29,452 bases of DNA from Nemertoderma westbladi (Eukaryota; Xenacoelomorpha; Nemertodermatida; Nemertodermatidae), in the NCBI GenBank assembly GCA_032718475.1, contig JAUCBJ010006130.1, positions 1-29,452 on the forward strand. The letters are read 5' to 3'. The notes beneath the pieces were generated by a model that was not told where the DNA came from, made no database searches, and saw nothing but the letters and a program-made list of their open reading frames with translations. A program made the position numbers and the translations under genes. Below, in pieces: positions 20,086 through 29,452 of this stretch. The number at the start of each line of letters is the position of its first letter. The stretch's first letter is position 1.

Positions 20086-20683
20086 CTAATTTCGTACCGG
20101 TAGAGGCATGGCAGTATCAATACTATCAGCATAAGGTGAGTTTATATTTCTTACAAATAGCTAATTTCGTACCGGTAGAGGCATGGCAGTATCAATACTA
20201 TCAGCATAAGGTGAGTTTATATTTCTTACAAATAGCTAATTTCGTACCGGTAGAGGCATGGCAGTATCAATACTATCAGCATAAGGTGAGTTTATATTTC
20301 TTACAAATAGCTAATTTCGTACCGGTAGAGGCATGGCAGTATCAATACTATCAGCATAAGGTGAGTTTATATTTCTTACAAATAGCTAATTTCGTACCGG
20401 TAGAGGCATGGCAGTATCAATACTATCAGCATAAGGTGAGTTTATATTTCTTACAAATAGCTAATTTCGTACCGGTAGAGGCATGGCAGTATCAATACTA
20501 TCAGCATAAGGTGAGTTTATATTTCTTACAAATAGCTAATTTCGTACCGGTAGAGGCATGGCAGTATCAATACTATCAGCATAAGGTGAGTTTATATTTC
20601 TTACAAATAGCTAATTTCGTACCGGTAGAGGCATGGCAGTATCAATACTATCAGCATAAGGTGAGTTTATATTTCTTACAAAT
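20086..20683 (+). repeat. Eight perfect 75-bp tandem repeats
   Basis: Units start at 20086, 20161, 20236, 20311, 20386, 20461, 20536 and 20611, and I see no difference between copies apart from the last bases of the eighth. Because 75 is divisible by 3, an open frame runs through all units with a 25-residue period (IANFVPVEAWQYQYYQHKV, then SLYFLQ), but this has no known homology. Each unit contains aaggtgagttt, a good splice-donor match, and tatttcttacaaatag, an acceptor-like sequence, 25 bp apart. It lies in the large ENTPD intron. Identity of the copies implies very recent amplification. Confidence 0.95.
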
Positions 20684-22575
20684 GGGGTCGCCTCCACGCC
20701 TAAAATATTTATTCTATTACTTCATGAGTTTAACATGTTACCAATAACATGAGTTTATTGATTTCTTTGTTGGTTAAGTGGGATTAGTCCTACAATGCGC
20801 CAATAAAAGATAAGTTATTTTCGGTAAAATAAACTTATCATTCGAGGTTAAGACCCCTAGATCCCTTCCTATAATAAACGAAACATTGGGCAAAGTACCG
20901 TCTGTACAAGACTGTTATTATTTTAATGTTGTAATGAGTTACGAGCATAAGCATGGTAGTCTAATAAGTAATAACGTAATGAGAACCCAATAGTTGTCAA
21001 TGTTGAGCAGACAGCTATCTCAATTACACTGCTACTTACTTACCTCCACACTGAAGCTCCAAAAGGATGTGGCAACGATATTCTGGGATGGGCTAGCCAG
21101 TATGATAATAGTATATAGTATAATACTGTAGGGCCTATGTTAAAAAAGTTTGTTAGAAATGTATCTACTCATACAATTCTAAACGAAATAAAGCGAAATT
21201 TTGCATAAAGCATGTCCAATAGAAGCTCCCTATGGGGTGTCGACAGAATTTTGATTGAGTGAATTCTACAATTATGATCGTTCATTCTAGAATTAATTTC
21301 ACTGTTGCAAGGCAACCAACAGGTCCCTCGCAACCAAAACCTTACATACACAACTAGGTCCGTAATGAACCTATCATCAAAGTTTCATCCAATTTCATCA
21401 ACATTAAGTGCAAGAAGTTGTGTGTACAACCAAACACACAAACAACCAAAATGACAAATTTTATGTTAATACCTCTGCCTTTCATCAATCCTGTGTGCGC
21501 CTTTGGGTTGGGGTGGTGCAGATTAAAAGGGAGACTAAGAGGGGGGGGGGGGGGGGGGGGGCTTTTAGCTCTCTTTGATTTACTGGTGTTTGATTAAATT
21601 TATTAGATACCGAGTTTGTGATACAGTAGAATCGCTCAATATTAATATGTATCTCATAACTGAGCCTCGTGCTGTGCGAAGGCCCCACGAACGTGTACAA
21701 TATACGTTAATCTGTCAACCTAAACAACCCGCTGCATTATTTTTAATTAAAGACATACTTACATTATATTATACTGTCGGTTTTTAATAATGTTTAGTAT
21801 TTTGTGAGAAAAGGGACCTTAACAGTTTATTCGTAAATTGAGTTTAATTGGGTTGATTTCTGATAGATTATTTTTTTGGCAGTATCTTGAAACTAAAAGC
21901 ATTCGACTTGGTCAACTATTCGCAAAGTTAACTTGTGCAAATGGTACCTGGTTAATAGCCAATTTTCAGAAACTGAGAAAACTCACTTTAAAGTTGTCAA
22001 TCTTGTTGATCTTCTTTATCTGTAGGTACACTATGTATGTATGTATGTTTGTATGTCTGTTAAAAAAATAAGAAATGGCCACCAATTAACTAAAATTTCC
22101 GCCTTTGTGTTATTTCTGATCACTGATTTCAATTCCGATGCCAGTGTTCACGTTTGATGTAATATAGTCCGTCTGCATTCCTCTCTGTCGGTTTGTCTGT
22201 CAAAGGACAAACAGACAGCCTGTTGTTGGTCTGGTATGAAAACTGCCATCAAAATTAACCTAGGAAAATTATATTAAACTAGGAAAACCCCATATCAGAA
22301 ATTTTAGCTAGATGGTGGTTCCTTATTTTTGACAGACAGATTGATGTACAGACAATCGGAAAACTAGAAGATGAAGTAAAATTTTGTCAGCATATTTGAA
22401 ATCTCCATTAAATTTTAACTAAGAATATTGAAAAAAAATTTCAAAAAAATGTTAAATAATTTTCAATTGCAATTATCTCAGTTTTAATTTTAGGACTAAG
22501 GTCCATTTTCCCATGGAACGCCACATATTTACATAATTAATAAAATGTTAACATATCACCTGTTTATACTTGTAG
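20684..22575. other. Intronic sequence with G21 tract and simple repeats
   Basis: A G21 homopolymer lies at 21541-21561, preceded by gagactaaga. Short gtctgtc/gacagac-rich patches lie near 22185-22225 and 22333-22350. No exon or gene is recognised. Confidence 0.5.
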
Positions 22576-22787
22576 AGCTAGACACCCGGTTGCCGCTAGC
22601 AACATATTGGGCAACGTAACGTCCCACTTGTCCAACTACAACTTCCAACTGAAGGATGTGTCTATACTGCCCGGGGACCAGGAAGCTGTTTACGGTTGGA
22701 TAACAGCGAACTTTATCACCGATCGGATAGAGACAGACACCTACAGACTTTCAGCACATCTACAGCAGCTACCATCGTGGCTTCAAG
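22576..22787 (+). CDS. ENTPD: ENTPDase exon: apyrase conserved region 3
   Basis: The acceptor is tatacttgtag; starting two bases later would give a stop. It encodes RHPVAASNILGNVTSHLSNY, FQLKDVSILPGDQEAVYGWI and TANFITDRI. Family members have Glu-Gly-x-Tyr-Gly-Trp-Ile-Thr-x-Asn (ACR3), with Glu as the catalytic base. Here the Gly after Glu is Ala. NVTS is a likely N-glycosylation site. It ends SWLQ with donor caag|gtcagg in phase 1, which joins either possible acceptor of the next exon. Confidence 0.93.
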
Positions 22788-22942
22788 GTCAGGTTATTTT
22801 TATTTCTAAATTACAGTAGTTATTCTTGTTAACTCTGTATATACAGTAACTGGTTGAATATTGGAAATTTGCATAATTGAAAATCGATGTTCGAATTCGA
22901 TTAAATGAAACAAAATGCTGAAACGCTTAAGGGATGGAGGCA

Positions 22943-22957
22943 GGGGGGGGGGGGGGG
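22943..22957 (+). repeat. G15 homopolymer
   Basis: The local sequence is ggaggcag, then G15, then tcgaattt. The cag-G-run-tcga layout resembles the ends of the MITE family at 4756-5012 and 14997-15424, so it may be a solo or decayed end. Confidence 0.6.
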
Positions 22958-23265
22958 TCGAATTTCGTGAAAAAAATCATTTTTTTTTATTATTTCATTA
23001 AGACCGAAATTTTATGGAGATTTCAAATATTTACGCGGCTTCGCAATATCGCTTTTAGTTTTCTAGATGTTGGGTTTTTTTTCACTACTTGCACGTTTCG
23101 TACCATATTCTGTCTAATTACGCCAATTTTAATACTTGTGGGGTTTTTGAGGTCGATGAATCCGATGGTAACACTTTTAGAAAAATCTGAACCAAGTCAT
23201 GCCTGTTATTTTTTACTGTTTTTTTGTAGTACTTGCACTTTTTCGTTCTATATCAAAATTTCAAA

Positions 23266-23418
23266 ATGATGGACAAACAGACATACATACAGACACGAAG
23301 CCTATAGATTCTGCCAAACACAAAAATAACATCAGAAATGAAATCTCCGCCCAGAAAACCCCAAAACAGATATTTTAGTTAGGCAATGTGATTTATTATA
23401 ATTTGACGGACAACTAGC

Positions 23419-23458
<40 letters not shown>

Positions 23459-23500
23459 TGATAGACAGACAGCCTAGATTCCACCAAACTTAATAATGGC
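23266..23500. repeat. (GACA)n-containing duplicated segment
   Basis: A perfect agac microsatellite at about 23418-23456 continues as gactgatagacagacag. It is followed by cctagattccaccaaac, which is a near copy of cctatagattctgccaaac at 23300-23318 after gacaaacagacatacatacagac. Similar gaca-rich words occur near 11100 and 22200. Confidence 0.65.
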
Positions 23501-24268
23501 CTACTTAAATACGGCCTGCCGAATGGCAGCAAGGCCAAAAAATTAGTGGGTCGATTTTTCAAAGTTGTCGTGGTGGTTTATATATTTGGGTAAAGGCAAT
23601 CAAGTTGTTGTATATTATCTGAAATTTTATGGAGAATTCAAATATGCTATTGGTTTTGTCATACCTTTTTTAGTTTTCGATATATTTCACGAAAACGAAT
23701 GGGTACCCCAAAAGTGGGTTCATCGTGAAAGGTTCAATAAACCACAATCTTTAAAACGCACTCAGTCACCCATCACTTGCGACCTATAAAGGTTCTCAAG
23801 GATGGCGAACGTGATGGAAATATTTTCCTGACGAATGGTTTATCCGGTATGCTACTTTTCACTGGGTGCCCCCAAAATTTTTTTTTTTTCGGATACATAT
23901 AATACTCATTTATTTGCCATGATTTAGAAAAAAAACCCTGAAAAAAGTAAAATATCCTGCTAGATTATTTGCCGTGGCAAAAAGTACTACTTTTCATTAC
24001 TATCCCACAACTGTCAGATTTATTAGACTACTCGTAGTGGAAAGTAAAATAAACTGTTTACTTGCCGTGAAAAAATTTATACTTTTTATTACTCTCCCAT
24101 AACGCGCAGATTTATAAGACTACTCGTACTGCAAAGTAAAAATGCCGCGAAGTAAATTGATTTTTCAATAGTTATTTATTGATTTCAAACGAATAGTATC
24201 GTCACTATCGTCTAACCTCTACGTCGCCATCGTGTTCTATAATTTAAAATAATGGTAATTATTCGCAG
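23501..24268. other. Intronic sequence
   Basis: No gene is seen. Two diverged copies of a ~110-bp unit (gtggcaaaaagtactacttttcattac...; gtgaaaaaatttatactttttattac...) lie at about 23970-24150. Confidence 0.4.
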
Positions 24269-24677
24269 ACGATTCGCCCAGCTTCCCTACAGCGGGGGCC
24301 CTGGACCTGGGAGGGGCGTCTACCCAGGTAACCTTCGAGCCAACAGCCGCCGCGAACACCAGCCTGCTGGTCCTGTACAACCGCGACTACCACGTTTACT
24401 CCCACAGTTACCTATGCTACGGGCTGGACGAAGCTCAACGCCGATTGGCTGCTCAGTTGGCCCTGCCCGCCGTCGTTGACAATGTCTCGGAGATTGCGAA
24501 CCCGTGTTTGCGGTCAGGCCACTCGGTGGTTCTCAATGGTTCCTATCTGTTCGAGGCTCCGTGCTCGAAAACGTTGCCCAACACCTCGGTGGAGTTGTTG
24601 TCGCAGCAGTTCCAGTTCGTGGGGAGCGGGAATGGGAGTGAGTGTGCTGAGGAGGTCGCTCAGCTCTTCAATACAAG
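24269..24677 (+). CDS. ENTPD: ENTPDase exon: apyrase conserved region 4
   Basis: It encodes DDSPSFPTAGALDLGGASTQ (ACR4), then VTFEP, YHVYSHSYLCYGLDEAQRRL, CLRSGHSVVLNGSYLFEAPC and CAEEVAQLFNT, all collinear with the C-terminal lobe of CD39-type enzymes including the paired cysteines. The acceptor at 24268 (ttattcgcag) gives DDSPSFPTAGALD. A second acceptor at 24292 (cttccctacag), 24 bases later, is also in frame and has a better pyrimidine tract, so the start is ambiguous by eight residues. The donor aatacaag|gttggt is in phase 2 and is completed by C at 29422 to give Ser. The frame starting at ATG 24252 is not the real one. Confidence 0.93.
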
Positions 24678-25994
24678 GTTGGTGGTTGTCTACTGCCCCG
24701 CTAGTACGGGTTATATAGGTGTGTGTCATGTGAGGTGAGTTCTGTATTCTAACTACTTCAGCAATTAATATCGACCGAATACCGACTGGGAAATTTTGAT
24801 AAATTGGATGGAAAATTTGGCAAAATTGTTAGAATTTAAAATATGGTCTTTTTGATGTGGAAATAAATATGTTAAGTTTTGATGGGAAAATATATATGTT
24901 ACATTTTGGCGGGACTGCAATGTACTACGGAACGGAACTACTTTATTTTGGGTATCGTAACTTACTTATGTAATATAAATTATATGTTTACTGTGCAGTA
25001 CCAACTAGGGATGCACAGGATATATTGTCCGTCTCCGGTATCCGACCGGATATTCGGCTGTATTTGGCCGGATAATCGAACAATACTATATTTTAAGCAT
25101 AATGTAATGCGTTAGTTACCATTACACCCACCACGATTACACTTATAGCGCTGTACCGGGTTACAAAGACCTATAAGGAAATCCGTAGCTGTTATTGGCT
25201 AATGTTGTTTGTATGCATTATTAAGAGTTTGTGAGGGCAGGTCAGACCATTGTTTATAAGGGTTCTAGAACACTTCCCTCCAAGACAATTCCCCCGGACA
25301 GTTCCTCCCCGTCAATGTGGGACACTTCCCACCAGTTTAAGTGTTAAAATTAATCTGGCATCAAAGCAATAAACAAAAGTTAAAGACTTAAAGTTAAACT
25401 AAGTTAAACTAACTAAGTTAAACTTAAAGTTACAGGACAAGTTGTATCTAGTCAAGTTTTTTCAAAATTACAAAAGAAACATTTTTATAGTCATATTTTG
25501 TTTGTTTTTATTTTTATTGGGGGCTGCCACTCCCCAAATCCCGGCATTTCCCTGTGTGCCATAATTTTTCTCTCATGTTCACCCGCGGTGAGCTTGGCTC
25601 ACCTAGGTTCACCGCTGGTGAGCTTATACCACTTTAATTGAAACCATTTTTTATATTAAAGTGACCACATTCAGCCACCGTACGTACATCTAATGTTAAT
25701 CTAATATAATATACGCTATTTCATAAGGTACAATTACATAATTATTCTCATAAGGTGAAGAGGACGAAATTAGCTATTACCTGTTTTATATATTTGTTTT
25801 ATATATTTGCTTTATATATAATAATATTTTATATAATTTATAGGTTAAATTGCGATAAAGTTAATTAAATAAATAAATAAATTAATTTTATGTTTTTTAT
25901 TTTAATTAATTAATTAAATTAATCCAACTTTGTTCCCATTTAAGTAACTGTCCCAAGAAATGCTGCTGTTAAACATGGATTTTACATGTTTCGT
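24678..25994. other. Start of the 4.7-kb ENTPD intron
   Basis: There is no gene. At 25005-25082, ctagggatgcac followed by alternating ccggtatccg/ccggatattcgg/ggccggataatcg resembles a hAT transposon terminus, but no partner end is visible. 25565-25625 holds ggtgagcttggctcacc hairpins. 25790-25930 is AT-rich simple sequence. Confidence 0.4.
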
Positions 25995-26940
25995 TATTAA
26001 ACGAATATTAATACATAATGACCCGTAAAATAATGTCTTTCATGACCAAGATGCTATGGATAGATGTTGTAAATCTTAGTAGTGATGGAAACAAGTCAGT
26101 GGGAAGTATGTTGTGAGTATATTTGTAACATAAAGATCCCACTTCCTTTATAAAAATTGACTGTATTGTTAGTGGGTTAAAGTTGATGTTGCCCCTAGAT
26201 ATGACAATTTGTTTGGCCCTTTGAGTTCCTATAGTCGCTGCCGGTTTGTCTCTATTATGATGCCTACGTTTTCTTTTGTAATGGTCGGTTTGATGCAGTA
26301 TTGTTGGTTGGTAAGGGTACTGAATATGAGCTTCCACCTTGATAGGCCCAGATAGCATTACAGTAATGAAGGTATGGGTTTATTATAGTTTGGTAGAGTG
26401 TAGTCAGAACGTGTGGTGTTGCGAAATTTTTTACCTTGTTCAGGATACCTATGTTTCTGCTTAGTTTAATGCGGATGTTTTGATAGTGCGATTTCCATGT
26501 TAATCTTTCATCATTGAGGACACCTAGAAATTTGATAACTTTGTGTTGTTCAATTTGTGTACCATTGATGTTAATGGCATTTTTACCAGTTTTAAGTAGG
26601 TTTCTTGTTTATTATTTGTCCTGAATATTATATAGTTACATTTTTTAGTATTTAGTGATAGTCTGTTTATTTTGAACCAAACTGAAAGTTTTTCCAGTTG
26701 GATATTTACTTCTGTTATCATTTGCTGCAAATCATTGTCGCTAGTTAATATATTTGTATCATCGGCAAATAATATAAATTTTAATTTTTCGGAGACATTG
26801 ACAATATCGTTACAGTACACAATGAAAAGGAGGGGACTTAGTAGTGATCCCTGCGGTAATCCTATATTAAGTTTTCGCTTCGTTGATTGATCGGATCCTA
26901 TTGCAACAAATTGTTCTCTATCAGTAAGATAGTCTGTAAT
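25995..26940 (-). mobile_element. Degenerate LINE of a third type (Jockey/CR1-like RT)
   Basis: Minus-strand reading gives TDYLTDREQFVAIGSD, then KLNIGLPQGSLLSPLLFIVY, CNDIVNVSEKLKFILFADDTN (RT catalytic FADD box) and LEKLSVWFKINRLSLNTKK. After frame changes it gives FLGVLNDERLTWKSH, TTLYQTIINPYLHYCNAIWA and EVGSLCYKYTHNILP. These are non-LTR RT and downstream blocks. Several frameshifts break the ORF, and the 5' side is truncated at about 26940, where the MITE core begins. The 3' end is uncertain. The FADDTN form differs from both other LINEs in the window. Confidence 0.82.
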
Positions 26941-26943
26941 TCA

Positions 26944-27045
26944 GCAATCGAGGGAAAGGAGCAGGTTCAGTTCAGAGGTTACAGAGACAGGCTTTTCTAA
27001 CCAAAACAATAAACGATCACTTAACCAATTGAGGGAAACCATATG
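26944..27045 (-). repeat. MITE core sequence, reverse orientation, partly doubled
   Basis: gagggaaaggagcaggtt, ggttacagagac, ctaaccaaaacaataaa and then caattgagggaaacc match the reverse complement of the core shared by the elements at 4756-5012, 6417-6688 and 7240-7418. The termini of the element are not recognisable here. Confidence 0.6.
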
Positions 27046-27150
27046 GTCAGACAGTTAGCAGTCACATGGTCAGACACTCAGTTGTCACTCTATACAGCTA
27101 TATAACAATAACAAAAAAAATCAGGCATTCAAGCAATAGGTACCGGTACG

Positions 27151-27857
27151 CCAGGCTGCAAATGGAGTGCAAAAATCGCAACGGTTGGCGTTGTGCGCGG
27201 TAAAAGTGCGCGGAATTGAAATAAAAGTGCGCGGAATTGTGTGAAAAACACCAAAAGTGCGCGGTAATCTGTGCAAAATATTAAAAGTCCAAGTGCGCGG
27301 ACTGGCGGATGAGGTGTAAAAAAAGTTATAAAGTGTGTGCAAAACTGCAATTTAATGAGAAAAATTATAAAAAATTTCACTCGCTTCGCTCGCGTTTCTT
27401 TTCCATATTTTGCATTGTTAAAATAAAAAAATTTCGCTCGCTTCGCTCGCGTTTTTTTTATTTTAGACCTACTTACAGGTGACAGAGTGACAGACTGACC
27501 TAGATGCTACATATCAAAACTTTAAATTTCACATGCTTCGCTCGCGTTTCGTTTTAATTTTACATTGTTAAAATGAAAAATTTCGCTCACGTTTTTTTTT
27601 CATTTTGCATTGCTTAAATTTATTTTTTTTTATTTCTTTACGTTAATACAGTAATAACTGAATAAACAATACTTTTTTTGATTTATTTATTTATTCGTAT
27701 GTTCAGATGTTTGTGTGAATTGAATTGTTTTTCAGCTGGGTGTGCGCGTTTTTTCAGTCCATGCCAGGTATATTGTCAGATATTGCGCGACTGAAAACTT
27801 GTGCGCGGGCGTTGTGCGCGGGCGTTGTGCGCGGTTCAGTGGTGGTTTGCAGCCTGG
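27151..27857. mobile_element. hAT-like non-autonomous DNA transposon (707 bp)
   Basis: It has perfect 12-bp terminal inverted repeats, CCAGGCTGCAAA and TTTGCAGCCTGG, with identical 8-bp flanks CCGGTACG at 27143-27150 and 27858-27865. An 8-bp duplication fits hAT (or P) elements. Inside, GTGCGCGG occurs about five times near the left end and GTGCGCG(G) about four times near the right. The middle (27370-27605) holds four units of ttcgctcgcttcgctcgcg-type sequence separated by T/A-rich stretches and gcattgttaaaat. There is no transposase ORF. Confidence 0.85.
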
Positions 27858-28129
27858 CCGGTACGCAGCTGTAGAATGACAATTGAACTGTAGAAACGGT
27901 TGAAAAGGTCGGTCCCCAAAGTAATATGACCCGGTGGTTACTCGGCCTACTACTACTACTGTACTATGTCAGCCAGACAGGCGTAAACCTTTAAACAGTA
28001 GTAGTTATAGTAAGACGGATTATCCGTTATCCGCCTCTTATTCTATAAGTAAAATGTATCCTTGAGTTAATAATCCTTTGACTTGAGTTTATTGTTTTGA
28101 TGAAACTAAAGGAACCTAAAAATCACAGG

Positions 28130-28640
28130 TAACTGAAAGGTTTTCTCTTTCAGACTTTTCGCCCTCTAGCGCCAGACTTGAGGACTGCGGAGCGGACCGA
28201 TCACCTTCTTCATAAAGACGTAGCATGTGTGGTCTGGTAGACTTACTGTATATTCCAAGATACACTAAACAGATTAAGATCAATGAAATGGGAAAGCTTA
28301 TCACTTTCATACATTTCGCCCTCTAACAGCCGACTGGAGAACTGCAGACCGATTACTGATCCCACAAATACACAGTGTCTGTTCCAGACAAGTTTCAGCT
28401 TGAATGAATCATAAATATCGGCATGAATGGGTCACAGATTTCACTTTTAAACATAGATACTAGACACTTTCGCCATCTAACGACAGACTAGAGAACTGCA
28501 GACGGATTGGCCTCCTTTGAAGGAACAGAATGATGTAGTACCAATCAGCTTGAACGGATTAAAAAAGCAAAGAAATGGGAGGACATATAATGTTTTAACA
28601 TGTTGCCCTCTAGCGGGTGACTGTTGAATTGATGGTGTCT
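28130..28640 (+). repeat. Degenerate ~155-bp tandem array (TTTCGCCCTCTAGCG units)
   Basis: The landmark tttcgcc(c/a)tcta(g/a)c recurs near 28157, 28313 and 28467, with a weaker ttgccctctagcg near 28610; spacing is about 143-156 bp. Each is followed by cagact-gagaactgcagac-like sequence and preceded by cactttca(t)aca. A related single unit is at 7060-7220. There is no coding content. Confidence 0.75.
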
Positions 28641-28799
28641 AAAGTTGTCTACAAGTTTCTAAAATATGTCAACTTTTGGTCTTATTGATGGCTACAATTT
28701 TTCAACTCGATATCTTTAAAAGTGAAAATTTAACTGTAATCTGTGAGACTTTTAACTTTCGTTCATTGTTCTGGATTTAATTAACACGGCACGGTAACA

Positions 28800-29325
28800 A
28801 CCTGTGTATTTGATTTTTGTTTATTGTTTTGGTTAGGACAACGCGCCACTGCAGAATGCTCCTACGGTAGAAATTGTATAAGATGATAGCACCGCCTACA
28901 ATAGAAAGGTGACGGCCCCACTCTAGTTAGTTTATCATTACTGCGACAGACGTCTGCTCTATCCATTGCTATTATATGCACGTGCTTCCTGGAATTTAAT
29001 TATCTTATTGGTTTTTGTCTGCTATTCGTTACATTACCATGTCAGACGAGGCGAGTGGCTTGGTGTGCGGCATGTTATATAATTATTAGTTAAAATGACC
29101 CTATTTCACGACCTTATTCTATTTATTATGACCTTAGCGTTATCGTGAGTTAAATGTAGGGGATATTATCAGGAATTTGTTTGTTAAGGTAAAATGACGT
29201 GAATTGGTCTGGGGGTTGCGTTAAACCGATTGTTTTTTATGCTGTAAGATATGGGTGGGTGATTGTGCGTGCCGAGGTATTAATTCGCTGAAATGGAATT
29301 TGTGACAAGTTTTACCCCCCTGTCT
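28800..29325 (+). repeat. Decayed MITE-family remnants
   Basis: tttattgttttggttaggac followed by gccactgcagaatgctcc (28817-28863) matches the MITE core. gaggtattaattcgctgaaatgg (29275-29297) and ttttacccccctgtctccc (29309-29328) match the right end seen at 15360-15430. The roughly 400 bp between them is unrelated, either an insertion or two separate remnants. Confidence 0.45.
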
Positions 29326-29421
29326 CCCTAATATTAAGTATAAGTACCAAAATACTTAATACTGTCACTGTCAGTAATATCGATAACTTTCGCATCTATA
29401 CTGTATTTTTGTATGTTTCAG

Positions 29422-29452
29422 CGCTCCCTGCCCGAATGGCCCTTGTTCCTGG
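29422..29452 (+). CDS. ENTPD: ENTPDase exon, 5' part (continues beyond the window)
   Basis: After the acceptor tatgtttcag, C completes the AG left by the previous exon to give Ser. The frame then reads APCPNGPCSW to the window edge. CD39-type enzymes have a Cys-x(3-4)-Cys segment with a following aromatic residue at this point (CPxxxCxF), so identity and phase both agree. The C-terminal membrane helix and stop codon must lie further downstream. Confidence 0.8.

Noticed and set aside
20086-20683. CRISPR-like array
   Set aside because: Units are contiguous with no unique spacers, and the genome is eukaryotic.
20049-20747. 232-codon ORF with a 25-residue period as a repeat protein
   Set aside because: The frame stays open only because the DNA repeat is 75 bp and its unit lacks a stop in that frame. 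Copies are identical at DNA level, with no codon-type variation and no known homology, and the array lies in an ENTPD intron.
24252-24479. ORF beginning at ATG 24252
   Set aside because: It is in the wrong frame; the frame encoding GALDLGGASTQ is the real ENTPD exon and enters through a splice acceptor.

Overview
The window is animal nuclear DNA: AT-rich, intron-containing and crowded with transposons. Recurrent short motifs (taggccta, accggtac, tactgta) and many mononucleotide G/C tracts suggest a marine invertebrate. A deuterostome such as an ambulacrarian seems likely, but the species cannot be fixed from the sequence. No prokaryotic operon or CRISPR array is present.

Host genes. (1) 172-1737 (+) is an uninterrupted 521-codon TGF-beta/BMP type I receptor of the ALK1/ALK2 (ACVR1/ACVRL1) group. 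It has an ectodomain, a membrane helix, a GS box and a kinase with its catalytic motifs, but no visible signal peptide. (2) From 15817 to beyond the right edge (+) lies a split gene for a cell-surface ecto-nucleoside triphosphate diphosphohydrolase (CD39/ENTPD family). Its exons at 15817-15959, 16317-16588, 22576-22787, 24269-24677 and 29422-29452+ join in phase and carry, in order, an N-terminal membrane helix, apyrase regions 1-4 and part of the Cys-rich C-terminal half. (3) About 1 kb upstream on the same strand, 14588-14835 encodes a ubiquitin-like beta-grasp domain. It is either a separate gene or the 5' exon of the ENTPD gene.

The rest is mostly mobile DNA. 2140-2711 (-) and 7430-9171 (+) are two copies of one RTE-like LINE. 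9226-12277 (-) is a CR1/L2-like LINE split at TTAA by a 1539-bp piggyBac-like element (10101-11639). 25995-26940 (-) is a third LINE type. Small DNA transposons include a poly-G-ended MITE family (4756-5012, 7240-7418, 14997-15424), a foldback MITE (6417-6688) and a 707-bp hAT-like element (27151-27857) with an 8-bp target duplication. The large ENTPD introns hold a modular 8/16-bp minisatellite (16889-17275), a direct/inverted repeat cluster (18720-19320), eight perfect 75-bp tandem copies (20086-20683), and a degenerate ~155-bp array (28130-28640).

No single new multi-gene system is evident. The most unusual points are the possible ubiquitin-like/ENTPD fusion, the perfect 75-bp array carrying splice-like signals in every unit, the intronless receptor without a leader, and the MITE family whose members share a core but differ at their ends.
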